Assembly: GCA_902517245.1 (NCBI GenBank)
Contig: CABYBK010000003.1
Span: 1 to 62,536, forward strand
From: an uncultured Bacteroidota bacterium
Lineage (GTDB): Bacteria; Bacteroidota; Bacteroidia; Flavobacteriales; Flavobacteriaceae
Direction: 5' to 3'
DNA: 62,536 bases
The notes under the pieces were generated by a model. That model did not search any database. It was given only the letters and a program-made list of their open reading frames with translations, and had not been told where the DNA came from. The first letter of the stretch is position 1; each line of letters opens with the position of its first letter. This document shows positions 35,302 to 44,659 of the stretch, piece by piece. The position numbers and the translations under genes were made by a program.

Positions 35302-37309
35302 AATCATCTTATTAGCATTTACAGTTGCAAGCTCATTAATTTTTATCTTTCAGTTGATGGCTTTACAGTTATTTAATTCAGACTATTCCGAACGTTCTTT
35401 AAATAATGCTATAGAAAAGCGTCCTATTTACCCTACAAGAGGTTTAATCTTCGATAGGAATGGAACACTTTGGGTTGCAAATAAACCAGTATATGATCTT
35501 ATGGTTGTTCCAGAGAATTTAAATCTTTTTGATACCCTTGAATTGATCTCAGGATTAAATATTTCTAAAGAAAAACTCATAAATCAAATAAAAAATGCTG
35601 AAAATTTTTCTCGAAAACTTCCCTCAGTCGTAATAAGGCAATTATCTATGACAGAGGCCGCAAAACTTCAAGAAAAAATGTGGAAATTTCCTGGCTTCTA
35701 CTTTCAAAAAAAAACTACTCGAGATTATATCTTGCCAATAGGATCAAATGTTCTAGGTTATACAAGTGAAAGTAACGAATATGAGATAAAACCTTCATCT
35801 TACAGACTGTCCCAAATAGAAAAAACTAAGCTCATAGAAGTTAACAAAGTAATCAATGATAATTATTATTCTTATTCCAGTGAAGAAAAAGATTCGTTAA
35901 ATAAAATAAACTCAAATTCAGAATTAACATATCCACCAATAAATGAATTACTTGAAAATTATGACCTTGGAGAGATGATAGGCAGGCAAGGAATCGAAAA
36001 AACATATGAAAAAAAATTACGTGGGAGAAAGGGAATTGAATTTTTTCAAAAAGACCGGTTTAATAGAATAATTGGTCCTTATGATGAAGGGAAATTTGAT
36101 TTAGTTCCTAAAGCTCCTGAAAATCTTACCTTAACTATAGATGCTATACTTCAAGGATATGGAGAATCACTTATGATTAATAAAAGAGGGGGTATAGTTG
36201 CCATAGAGCCACAAAGTGGAGAAGTTTTAGCATTAGTAACTGCTCCTAGCTACAATCCAAATATCCTAGTTGGCAGAAATCGTTCAAAACACTTCAATAA
36301 ATTAGTAAAAGATACAATTGCTAAACCCCTTTTTGACAGAAGTCTTCAAGCTGAATACTCCCCAGGATCTCCTTTTAAAACACTCAATGCGCTTATCGGT
36401 CTCCAAGAAAAGGTCATTACTTCAGAAACAGTTTTTGAATGTAATAAAGGGCATTTTTATGCAAAAGGAGCTTTTATGGGATGCCATAATCCTGCAGGAA
36501 CTAAAAGTGATTTAATAAAAGGTATTTACAACTCCTGCAATACTTATTTTGCTAAAACCTTTGTCCGTATAATTAATAGTCAATCATCTCCTGCTGAAGG
36601 CGTAGATTTATGGAGAAAACATCTAGAAAAATTTGGATTAGGAGATTTTTTGGGTTACGATTTACCAATTGGAAAAAGAGGATTTATTCCAAGCAGCAAT
36701 TACTATGATAATTGGTATCCTAAAGGTAGTTGGGGACCTACTACTTTAGTTTCAAATTCAATAGGTCAGGGAGAAATTTTAACAACCCCCATTCAAATGG
36801 CAAACTTTACTGCCACTATTGCTAATAGAGGATTCTTTAGAAAGCCACATTTTAAAAAAATAAATTCAAAAAAAATAAATGATTCTATATACCCTAAAAA
36901 TAAAACTCTTATTGATGCTAAACATTTTGAAACAGTAATCGAAGGGATGTATCAAGTGGTAGAGAAGGGAACAGCTCGTGCAGCAAAAATAAATGGGATT
37001 AAAGTCTGCGGTAAAACTGGAACTGTAGAAAATTTTATTCGTTTAAATGACAAGAAAACACAACTTACCGATCATTCGATTTTTGTTGCATTTGCACCGA
37101 AAGATGATCCTAAAATAGCTATCGCTGTATTTATTGAAAATGGCTACTGGGGAGGAAGGTGGGCTGCTCCAATCGCAAGTCTAATGATAGAAAAATATCT
37201 GACAGGTGAGATAAAACGTAATTGGTTAGAAAATAAAATGCTAAAAGGGAGTCTCATGGCTGAATATGAAAAACCTTTTTCAGGAAAACCTTTCACTATT
37301 AATGACTAA
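35291..37309 (+). CDS. mrdA: Penicillin-binding protein 2 (peptidoglycan transpeptidase)
   Basis: A 672-residue class B PBP that cross-links peptidoglycan during elongation. It has an N-terminal membrane anchor (about 4-22), a PBP dimerisation domain (about 40-265, IYPTRGLIFDRNG), then the transpeptidase. The SxxK motif is SPFK (S360, K363), where most PBP2 proteins have STFK or SVFK. SCN is at about 415, and KTGT follows at about 575. The gene starts inside mreD and its end overlaps rodA by 8 bases (or 44 with the longer rodA start). Confidence 0.95.
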   Translation: MIRKIILLAFTVASSLIFIFQLMALQLFNSDYSERSLNNAIEKRPIYPTRGLIFDRNGTLWVANKPVYDLMVVPENLNLFDTLELISGLNISKEKLINQIKNAENFSRKLPSVVIRQLSMTEAAKLQEKMWKFPGFYFQKKTTRDYILPIGSNVLGYTSESNEYEIKPSSYRLSQIEKTKLIEVNKVINDNYYSYSSEEKDSLNKINSNSELTYPPINELLENYDLGEMIGRQGIEKTYEKKLRGRKGIEFFQKDRFNRIIGPYDEGKFDLVPKAPENLTLTIDAILQGYGESLMINKRGGIVAIEPQSGEVLALVTAPSYNPNILVGRNRSKHFNKLVKDTIAKPLFDRSLQAEYSPGSPFKTLNALIGLQEKVITSETVFECNKGHFYAKGAFMGCHNPAGTKSDLIKGIYNSCNTYFAKTFVRIINSQSSPAEGVDLWRKHLEKFGLGDFLGYDLPIGKRGFIPSSNYYDNWYPKGSWGPTTLVSNSIGQGEILTTPIQMANFTATIANRGFFRKPHFKKINSKKINDSIYPKNKTLIDAKHFETVIEGMYQVVEKGTARAAKINGIKVCGKTGTVENFIRLNDKKTQLTDHSIFVAFAPKDDPKIAIAVFIENGYWGGRWAAPIASLMIEKYLTGEIKRNWLENKMLKGSLMAEYEKPFSGKPFTIND

Positions 37310-38555
37310 TAATATTCTTTCTCGATTAGACTGGTTGAGTCTAATTATATATTTTTTATTAATAATATTTGGGATCACAAATATTTATTCAACAACATTA
37401 TCAGAAGTTACAGTTTCATTATTTGAATTGAATTCACCTGCTGGAAAACAATTTTGGATTTTTATTTTTTCCCTTATTTTTCTTCCTATAATATTGTTTA
37501 TCAATTCAAGTTTTTTTGACCATTTATCCTTAATTTTTTATATACTTTCAATATTATCCTTACTAGGGCTGTTTGTTTTTGGCCAAAAGATTTCAGGTGC
37601 GACTTCTTGGTATTTAATTGGCAATTTTAGTCTTCAACCTTCTGAATTCGCAAAAATCACAACTGCTCTGTTAGTTGCTTCTAACCTGAGTTCAATTCAA
37701 TTTGATATAAAAAAAATGCCTTCTATATCTAAAATATTTCTGATAATTGGTATTCCAACAGTTCTAGTAATTTTCCAACCTGATGCTGGGTCAGCTCTTG
37801 TTTTTTCCAGTTTATTCTTTGTTTTACTTCGAGAGGGTATGGATATGAAAACTCTTTATTTTGGTATAGGTCTTATTTCTATTTTTATTCTGACTTTGAT
37901 TTTCGATCCACTTATTTTAACAATTGCTTTTTTTATTATAATGATTATGATTTATAGGATAATATTGAACTACTACCCTAAAACAAAAAAATCTCCATTT
38001 ATTATTGTATTGGGAATTTCTATTTTATTTAGTTTTTCAGTAGATTATATTTTTAATTCTGTATTTGAACAAAGACATAGAGATCGATTTAATGTAATAT
38101 TGGGTTTAGAAAATGATACTCAAGGGATTGGTTATAATATCAATCAATCTAAGATTGCAATAGGTTCAGGAGGTTTTTCAGGAAAAGGATTTTTAAATGG
38201 AACTCAAACGAAGGGAGGATTTGTTCCAGAGCAACATACAGATTATATCTTTAGTACAGTAGGAGAGGAATGGGGATTTTTGGGGAGTAGCGGTTTGATA
38301 ATTCTTTTCACGATTTTAATTTTAAGAATTATATATAGAGCTGAAAAGCATATGCTCCCCTTCCCAAGGGTTTTTTCATACTGTTTTGCAAGTATGTTAT
38401 TTATACATTTTTTTATCAATATAGGGATGACTTTAGGGTTAGTCCCCACAGTTGGTATCCCTTTGCCTTTTATAAGTTATGGAGGAACGAATTTAATGGC
38501 ATTTAGTTTAATGCTTTTCATCTATTTAAATCTTGATGCAAATAGATTACACTAA
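37302..38555 (+). CDS. rodA: Rod shape-determining protein RodA (SEDS glycosyltransferase)
   Basis: A 417-residue polytopic inner-membrane SEDS protein that polymerises lipid II together with PBP2. Signature segments are SLQPSEFAKI, FQPDAGSALV, EQHTDYIFSTVGEEWGF and PLPFISYGGTNLM. ATG 37302 gives an 8-base overlap with pbp2; another in-frame ATG at 37266 would add 12 residues. The gene ends in a 4-base overlap with the convergent permease gene, so no room exists for a terminator between them. Confidence 0.96.
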   Translation: MTNNILSRLDWLSLIIYFLLIIFGITNIYSTTLSEVTVSLFELNSPAGKQFWIFIFSLIFLPIILFINSSFFDHLSLIFYILSILSLLGLFVFGQKISGATSWYLIGNFSLQPSEFAKITTALLVASNLSSIQFDIKKMPSISKIFLIIGIPTVLVIFQPDAGSALVFSSLFFVLLREGMDMKTLYFGIGLISIFILTLIFDPLILTIAFFIIMIMIYRIILNYYPKTKKSPFIIVLGISILFSFSVDYIFNSVFEQRHRDRFNVILGLENDTQGIGYNINQSKIAIGSGGFSGKGFLNGTQTKGGFVPEQHTDYIFSTVGEEWGFLGSSGLIILFTILILRIIYRAEKHMLPFPRVFSYCFASMLFIHFFINIGMTLGLVPTVGIPLPFISYGGTNLMAFSLMLFIYLNLDANRLH

Positions 38556-39628
38556 CTTTTAACATCTAAAGCATCTCTTAAACTGTTCCCGAGCATCATG
38601 AATGCTAAAACCAAGCTCAATATAGCCAAACCGGGTAAAATTGCTAAATAAGGTTTCCCAAGAAGTAAGTACCTGAAATGATCTTTAATCATCCCTCCCC
38701 AGCTTGGCATTGGAGGTTGTGCACCAATCCCCAAAAAACTTAATCCGCTTTCCATCAAAATAGCACTAGCAAAATTAGCTGCTGAGATTACAATAAGAGG
38801 TGCTATTAGCAAGGGAAGTATATGATTTATTAATATTCTTGATTTTGAAAATCCAAGGGTAGTAGCTGCTTGAATAAACAATTCTTCTTTTGTTGATTTA
38901 ACTAAACCACGAACAAGCCTAGCAACCTCAACCCACATTGTAAGACCAACTGCAATAAAAACTTGCCAAAAACCTCGCCCTAAAGCTAAGGTGATAGCTA
39001 TAACCATTAGTAAAGTTGGAATAGACCACACAACATTTATTAACCACATTATTAATTTATCTATAAATCCTCCAAAAAATCCTGCAAGAGAACCAAATAA
39101 AACACCTATAAATAATGAAATTATCACAGCCACTAATCCAATTGAAATTGAAATTCTTGAGCCAATGATTAGGCGACTTAATAAATCCCTCCCATATTTA
39201 TCGGTCCCTAGAATAAAATGTTTTTCTTTTAAATATTTGGCCTCTATTTTCTTTCTAGTTGTTCCTTGCGGAAATTGATTAAAACTTCTTTCTTCAAAAT
39301 GACTCATTGCATTTCCATATCTTTTAAAAGATAAACGATTATCAAACCATCTAATTTCTTTTATTGGTATTTCCTCATTTTTGTTGATATCACCAAAGAA
39401 AAAATTTTTATTATTCTCAGGCTCTCCCGAAGGAATGATTAAAATATTACATGAAAACCCAGGAGGTTGCGAATGGATGGAAAGATGCATTTGATTAGCA
39501 TATTGAGTTTTATCAGAAGATAGAGGATAAGCAAAAACTGCAACTAAAGTTATTATAAGTATATATCCGGCACAAGCCAAGGCCCAAACGTCCTTTCTTA
39601 AAAGCTTAAAAGCACGTTTAAGTTCCAA
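38552..39628 (-). CDS. ABC transporter permease (OppC/DppC type), without adjacent partners
   Basis: A 358-residue permease with an N-terminal helix (about 15-33), a ~95-residue outside region, then five or so helices carrying the EAA loop (KEELFIQAATTLGFSKSRI, then HILPLL) of binding-protein-dependent ABC importers. The C-terminus (ESGLSFLGIGAQPPMPSWG) is diagnostic for DppC/OppC. No OppB permease, ATPase or binding protein lies beside it. The start is TTG (39628), 6 bases after the upstream protease gene ends; no ATG is available. Confidence 0.88.
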   Translation of the reverse strand: MELKRAFKLLRKDVWALACAGYILIITLVAVFAYPLSSDKTQYANQMHLSIHSQPPGFSCNILIIPSGEPENNKNFFFGDINKNEEIPIKEIRWFDNRLSFKRYGNAMSHFEERSFNQFPQGTTRKKIEAKYLKEKHFILGTDKYGRDLLSRLIIGSRISISIGLVAVIISLFIGVLFGSLAGFFGGFIDKLIMWLINVVWSIPTLLMVIAITLALGRGFWQVFIAVGLTMWVEVARLVRGLVKSTKEELFIQAATTLGFSKSRILINHILPLLIAPLIVISAANFASAILMESGLSFLGIGAQPPMPSWGGMIKDHFRYLLLGKPYLAILPGLAILSLVLAFMMLGNSLRDALDVKS

Positions 39629-39634
39629 TAGAAT

Positions 39635-41761
39635 CTATTCTTTTTTAATTTGAGCAATAGAACCATCTAACTTAATAGGTGAAGTGAGATCTTTTAAAAT
39701 TTCAACAGCTTCTGAAATATAAATATCTTTTCTTAAATACTCTTGCGAACGTTCACGTTTTTTAATGGTTTCTTGATTTGGCAAACCCGATGTCCCTGCC
39801 TCAGGAAGCCATTGAAATTTATAGGATGATTCAAATTCTGCTAATTTTTCAAAACGTTTTGCATATTCTTTTTTATTATCACGTTCGGTCTTATAAGATT
39901 CATAATCAAGAAAATAGCTGAAGTCGTTTTGCTGTTTTTTTACCCAAAGAGCTTGCTCTTGAATCAATTTAACCATAGGGTTTTCCTCAAGACGCTTTTT
40001 ACTTCGTTCTACTGCATATTTATAATTAGGTATTGAGGATGATTCGAAATAGGTTGGTGATATACGGTCCCATGCTAACGGATTATCCTGATCCTTTTCA
40101 CCCATCTCAACAAAAGCATATCTATCTGGAAATATGATATCACTTTTAACGCCTTCCAATTGAGTAGACTGTCCATTAACACGATAAAACTTATCTGTTG
40201 TAACTTTTAGTGCGCCAAGGTCCCCATAAGTCCCTCCTGAAATCATTCGATTGAGGTCTACAATATTTTGAACAGTCCCTTTTCCAAAAGTTTGCTTGCT
40301 ACCCAAAACAATTGCTCTTTTGTAATCCTGAAGGGCTGCAGCAATAATTTCTGAAGCTGAAGCGGAGAATTCATTAACCAAAACCACAACGGGTCCTTCC
40401 CAAATGACCGACGGATCAATATCCTTCAATACCTCTTTTCTCCCTCCGGTACTTTTTACCTGAACAACAGGACCATCTTTAATAAAATATCCCGTCATAT
40501 CAACGACTGTTTTTAGTGATCCACCTCCATTATTTCTTAAATCCAAAATAATTCCTTTAACATTTTTTTGTTTGAGTTGCTCCAATTCTTTTTTTACATC
40601 AGTTGCTGCGTTCCTTTTATTATAATCTTCAAAAGAAATATAAAATTTTGGGAGCTCTATTAGTCCATAATCTCCTGTTTCGTCTTTTATTAATGTTGAC
40701 TTAACATAAGTTTCTTCAAGCTCAACTATATCACGTGTAATGGCCACCTCCTCTATATTTCCTTCTACTCGTTTTATAGTCAAAAATACTTGTGATCCTT
40801 TCGGACCTTTTATAAGTTTAACTGCATCATCAAGGACCATCCCAGAAATATCTATAGCCTCTTGATCATCTTGTTGTCTGACTTTCAAAATAGCGTCGCC
40901 TACTTCTAATAAATTCTCTCTCCAAACAGGTCCCCCTGAAATAATTTCAACTATTTTCACTTGTTGATTACGTTTACTCAATCGCGCACCAATACCTTCA
41001 AATTTACCTGAAATTGACATATCAAAGCGATCTTTATCTCTAGGGGCAAAGTAGTAAGTGTGTGGATCAAATTGAATAACAATAGAATTTATATAAATAG
41101 AGAACCAATCCTTACGTTTAAGGTCATTATAGTTTTCAAAAAAATAATTCATGTTTTCAAGAATATCTTCACGAGCAATTTTCTCTAGCTCATCATCTGA
41201 AATCATTTCATAATTTTCATCTTTATTTTTCTTTTGAATTTCCTCATCTTTCTTTGTTGTAAATGTTTCTAAAGCACTTAGCTTAAAGCGCTTTCGCCAA
41301 ATGGATTTTAGTTCAATAATGTTATTAGTGTAAGGTGTCTCTTCATAATTCAAATCAATTTCTTCCTTTATATTGAAATTAAAGGGTTTTTCAAGTAATT
41401 CTTTGTAAAAACTCTCTACCTGTTTCATACGCTGCATGAGCCTAGAATAAGTTAGGGTAAAGAAATTTATTTCATTAGTCTTTAATTCATCGTCAATTTT
41501 AAAGCGATAAGACTCAAAACTTTTAATATCAGATTTAAGAAAAAATCGATGTTGCCCATCAATATTTTCTAAATAATTACTGAAAACATTTTCAGAAAAT
41601 TCATCATTAAAATCCTTAGGGTCATAATGACCTCGATCCAAAACGTAGGAGATAATCTCTAATAAAAGTTTGTCTTTTTTTGGATCATCATTGTTTGGTG
41701 TGTAACCAAATACAAATCCTGTGATCAAAATAAATGGTACGATCCAAATATAATTTCGCAT
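39635..41761 (-). CDS. Carboxy-terminal processing protease (Tsp/Prc, S41 family)
   Basis: A 708-residue periplasmic serine protease with a signal peptide (MRNYIWIVPFILITG), a long helical N-terminal part, a PDZ domain (about 230-320, GIGARLSKRNQQVKIVEI) and the S41 catalytic core. EFSASASEIIAAALQDYKRA holds the nucleophile, and the GSKQTFGKGTVQ segment holds the Lys. It trims or degrades envelope proteins from their C-termini. The start at 41761 is preferred to 41797, since a perfect -7 element covers 41795-41802. It is cotranscribed with the OppC-like permease. Confidence 0.93.
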   Translation of the reverse strand: MRNYIWIVPFILITGFVFGYTPNNDDPKKDKLLLEIISYVLDRGHYDPKDFNDEFSENVFSNYLENIDGQHRFFLKSDIKSFESYRFKIDDELKTNEINFFTLTYSRLMQRMKQVESFYKELLEKPFNFNIKEEIDLNYEETPYTNNIIELKSIWRKRFKLSALETFTTKKDEEIQKKNKDENYEMISDDELEKIAREDILENMNYFFENYNDLKRKDWFSIYINSIVIQFDPHTYYFAPRDKDRFDMSISGKFEGIGARLSKRNQQVKIVEIISGGPVWRENLLEVGDAILKVRQQDDQEAIDISGMVLDDAVKLIKGPKGSQVFLTIKRVEGNIEEVAITRDIVELEETYVKSTLIKDETGDYGLIELPKFYISFEDYNKRNAATDVKKELEQLKQKNVKGIILDLRNNGGGSLKTVVDMTGYFIKDGPVVQVKSTGGRKEVLKDIDPSVIWEGPVVVLVNEFSASASEIIAAALQDYKRAIVLGSKQTFGKGTVQNIVDLNRMISGGTYGDLGALKVTTDKFYRVNGQSTQLEGVKSDIIFPDRYAFVEMGEKDQDNPLAWDRISPTYFESSSIPNYKYAVERSKKRLEENPMVKLIQEQALWVKKQQNDFSYFLDYESYKTERDNKKEYAKRFEKLAEFESSYKFQWLPEAGTSGLPNQETIKKRERSQEYLRKDIYISEAVEILKDLTSPIKLDGSIAQIKKE

Positions 41762-41794
41762 TGTAGTATTGTTATTTTTCAAATTAATAGCCAC

Positions 41795-41802
41795 CAAATA
41801 TA
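41795..41802 (-). promoter_or_regulatory. -7 promoter element for the C-terminal processing protease
   Basis: On the minus strand this reads TATATTTG, a perfect TAnnTTTG, 33 bases before the ATG at 41761. It overlaps the alternative start at 41797 and so rules against it. Confidence 0.55.
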
Positions 41803-41861
41803 AGCATATTATAAAACAGTTTTGTTAATATTGTTTTAAAAGAAACCGCTTTAAGATTTCT

Positions 41862-41869
41862 TACTTTAG
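41862..41869 (+). promoter_or_regulatory. -7-like promoter element for surE
   Basis: TACTTTAG, one base off TAnnTTTG, lies 16 bases before the surE ATG; the same octamer precedes the GAF gene at 30886. It faces away from the ctp promoter across a short divergent region. Confidence 0.4.
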
Positions 41870-41885
41870 CAATTAAGCAAAACTT

Positions 41886-42656
41886 ATGAAAACAAAGCCA
41901 CTAATTTTGGTTGTTAACGACGATGGGATTACAGCACCAGGTTTACGAATGTTAATTGAAATAATGAATGAAATTGGAGAAGTTGTAGTTGTTGCTCCAG
42001 ATTCTCCACAGTCAGCCATGGGCCACGCCATTACTATAAATTCTACTCTACATTGCCAAAAAATCAATATAACAAAAGGTCCTCAATTGGAATATAGTTG
42101 TTCGGGTACCCCTGCAGATTGTGTTAAGCTGGCTGTAAATGAACTTTTAGACCGTAAACCAGATCTTTGTGTCTCTGGAATTAACCACGGTTCTAATTCT
42201 TCAATTAATGTTATATATTCTGGAACAATGAGTGCGGCTATAGAGGCTGGTATAGAAGGGGTTCCTGCTATCGGATTTTCCCTATTGGACTTTAGTTGGG
42301 ATGCAAATTTTCACCCTCTAAAAGGATTTATTAAAAAAATTACAACCATGGCATTAAAAAATGGTATCCCAAAAGGTGTTGTTCTTAATGTTAATTTCCC
42401 TAAACTTAAAGAAGAAGAAATCAAGGGTATTAAAATTTGTCGACAGGCCAAAGCCTATTGGGTAGAGGATTTTGATAAAAGAATCAATCCCATAGGAAAA
42501 GAATACTATTGGTTAACTGGAACTTTTGTAAATGAAGACAACGAAGAGGACACTGACGAATGGGCTCTAAAAAATGGATATGTTTCTGTTGTTCCAACAC
42601 AATTTGATTTGACTGCTCATCAAAGTATTAGATATTTTAATAAATGGAATTTATAA
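41886..42656 (+). CDS. surE: 5'/3'-nucleotidase SurE
   Basis: A 256-residue cytoplasmic, metal-dependent survival phosphatase that removes phosphate from nucleoside monophosphates. The N-terminal VVNDDGITAPGL contains the metal-binding Asp pair. SGTPADCVKLAV, SGINHGSNSS and YSGTMSAAIEG-like sequence (YSGTMSAAIEAG) complete the active site. Its end overlaps the next small gene by 13 bases. The surE-small membrane protein-lpxB order forms a short operon. Confidence 0.96.
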   Translation: MKTKPLILVVNDDGITAPGLRMLIEIMNEIGEVVVVAPDSPQSAMGHAITINSTLHCQKINITKGPQLEYSCSGTPADCVKLAVNELLDRKPDLCVSGINHGSNSSINVIYSGTMSAAIEAGIEGVPAIGFSLLDFSWDANFHPLKGFIKKITTMALKNGIPKGVVLNVNFPKLKEEEIKGIKICRQAKAYWVEDFDKRINPIGKEYYWLTGTFVNEDNEEDTDEWALKNGYVSVVPTQFDLTAHQSIRYFNKWNL

Positions 42657-42937
42657 AAAGTAAATACTTTTATTTTGGAATTATATCAGGCCTACTTTGG
42701 ACTAGTTTTGGGGTGTTAATGCTTCTATTTTTCCTTTCTAATGACACTTTGGAAAACAGTCTGCTGAGTCTTTACAATCAAAAAAAGCTTGGAGGATTGA
42801 TCTCTATATCAGCTTTAATAAATCTACCCGTTTTCTTTATTGCACTCAATAAAAATAAGTTTGCTTTTGCCTCAGGCCTTGTAGCAATTTCTTTGATTTT
42901 AGTTATGTTGATAGCTTTTTTAAAACTAAATAATTAA
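42644..42937 (+). CDS. Small three-helix membrane protein of unknown function
   Basis: A 97-residue hydrophobic protein with three predicted membrane helices (about 8-31, 48-66 and 72-93) and short loops. It starts inside surE, 13 bases before the surE stop, and ends 15 bases before lpxB. I do not recognise a named domain. Translational coupling to surE and closeness to lpxB support a real gene, possibly envelope related. Confidence 0.7.
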   Translation: MEFIKSKYFYFGIISGLLWTSFGVLMLLFFLSNDTLENSLLSLYNQKKLGGLISISALINLPVFFIALNKNKFAFASGLVAISLILVMLIAFLKLNN

Positions 42938-42952
42938 AATAATTCAAGAACT

Positions 42953-44080
42953 GTGAAGTATTATCTTATCTCAGGTGAAGCCTCAGGCGATCTTCAATGC
43001 TCTCAACTAATTCATGCTTTAAAAAAATTAGACTCAGAAGGAGATTTTAGAGCTTGGGGTGGTGATTTAATGCAAAAAGAAGGTGCTGTTTTGGTAAAGC
43101 ATTATAGAGAATTAGCTTATATGGGTTTTTGGGAGGTAATATCTCATCTTCCTACAATCTTAAAAAACATATCATTTTGTAAAAAAGACATTCTAAGATA
43201 TATGCCAGATGTAATAATTTATGTGGATTACCCCGGTTTCAATCTAAGGATAGCCAAATGGGCAAAAAATAAGGGTTTTAAAAATCACTATTATATAAGC
43301 CCTCAAGTGTGGGCCTGGAAAGAAAACAGGATAAAACAAATGAAAGCAACTTTAGACAGTCTTTATGTTATACTTCCCTTTGAAAAAAACTATTTTGAAC
43401 AAAAACATAATTTCCCAGTTCATTACGTTGGGCATCCGCTTATGGATAAATTATCAAAATATTCTAGAGATCCAAAATTTTGTAAAAAAAATAATTTAAC
43501 CTCTAAAAAACCGATTATTGCTTTACTTCCTGGAAGTCGACTCCAAGAAATTAGAAAAATGCTCCCACTATTTAATGAAATTGCTGCAAAATTTAAAAAA
43601 TTTCAATTTGTAGTTGCTGGGGCGCCTGGAATTGATCCAAAAGAATATACTAAATTTATGAAATCTAATTCCTTAAGTTTTGTTCATGGAGAAACCTATC
43701 AGCTTTTGCTAAACAGTTGTGCCGCTTTGGTTACAAGTGGTACTGCTACTTTAGAAACTGCTCTGTTAAATATCCCTCAGCTAGTTTGCTATAAATGTAG
43801 TCCAATAACTTATTGGATTGGAAAAAAGGTAATCAAACTCAAATATATTTCCTTAGTGAACTTGATTCTTGAAAAAGAAGCTGTAGTAGAACTCATTCAA
43901 AATGATTGCACCTATGAAAAATTAGTTATTGAATTAGAAACCCTTCTCCAAAAAAACTCATTTGAAAAAATGAATCAAAATTATATTACGCTAAAAGAAA
44001 AAATTGGAGGAAGCGGAGCAAGCGAAAAAACTGCCAAATTAATTTTTGATTCTATAAGAAATAATAATTTTAAAAATTAA
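42953..44080 (+). CDS. lpxB: Lipid-A-disaccharide synthase
   Basis: A 375-residue glycosyltransferase (GT19) that joins UDP-diacylglucosamine and lipid X to form the lipid A disaccharide at the inner membrane. KYYLISGEASGDLQ, FRAWGGDLMQ, HYYISPQVWAWKENR, VHYVGHPLMD, ALLPGSRLQEI and SGTATLETAL are typical. The start codon is GTG (42953); no ATG fits the conserved N-terminus. It overlaps the convergent thioredoxin gene by 4 bases. Confidence 0.96.
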   Translation: MKYYLISGEASGDLQCSQLIHALKKLDSEGDFRAWGGDLMQKEGAVLVKHYRELAYMGFWEVISHLPTILKNISFCKKDILRYMPDVIIYVDYPGFNLRIAKWAKNKGFKNHYYISPQVWAWKENRIKQMKATLDSLYVILPFEKNYFEQKHNFPVHYVGHPLMDKLSKYSRDPKFCKKNNLTSKKPIIALLPGSRLQEIRKMLPLFNEIAAKFKKFQFVVAGAPGIDPKEYTKFMKSNSLSFVHGETYQLLLNSCAALVTSGTATLETALLNIPQLVCYKCSPITYWIGKKVIKLKYISLVNLILEKEAVVELIQNDCTYEKLVIELETLLQKNSFEKMNQNYITLKEKIGGSGASEKTAKLIFDSIRNNNFKN

Positions 44081-44622
44081 CCTCTGAAACGTGGAACAAA
44101 ATTTTTTCTATAATTTTCAAAATCTTCAGGTTTTGAAAATATCTGATAGTCCCCTTGTTTTATCATTTTCAAAAAGAGTTCTATTTGCTTTGGTTTTTGA
44201 TATCCAACTAAAGGCATTATTGGATCACCATTTTCACTAAAAAAGACCATGGTTGGATAGCCCTTTACACCAAGAAATTGTGTAAACTGATGGGTGGCGT
44301 TTCTGCCTTTTCGATTGGGATCAAAGTTTGGGTTGGTAAAAGTTTGATCATAATATTTTATTTCCTCAACACCTTCAGCATTAAACTTAACTGCATAATA
44401 ATTTTCAATTATGTATCTAGAAACATCAGGGTTTTGAAAGGTGTTTTTATCCAACAATTTGCAGGGTCCGCACCACTCTGTATATACATCCATAAAAATT
44501 TTCTTAGGCTCTTTTTTTTGGGCTTCTTGAGCTTCAGAAAATGACATCCATTGTATCTTTTGAGCCAATATTAAGTTGGAATTAAATATTAGTGCTAGGG
44601 TAATAAAAAAATAAAGTTTCAT
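44077..44622 (-). CDS. Secreted thioredoxin-family protein
   Basis: A 181-residue exported protein: signal peptide KLYFFITLALIFNSNLILAQ, then a thioredoxin fold with WCGPCK (Cys51 and Cys54), FMDVYTEW and KGYPTMVFF (the cis-Pro loop). It likely works on periplasmic thiols. ATG 44622 was chosen over TTG 44628 two codons upstream. It lies 37 bases after the POT transporter gene and may share its operon; the 3' end overlaps lpxB. Confidence 0.86.
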   Translation of the reverse strand: MKLYFFITLALIFNSNLILAQKIQWMSFSEAQEAQKKEPKKIFMDVYTEWCGPCKLLDKNTFQNPDVSRYIIENYYAVKFNAEGVEEIKYYDQTFTNPNFDPNRKGRNATHQFTQFLGVKGYPTMVFFSENGDPIMPLVGYQKPKQIELFLKMIKQGDYQIFSKPEDFENYRKNFVPRFRG

Positions 44623-44659
44623 ATTCAATGCTTAAACCGATTACTATTATATATAAAAA

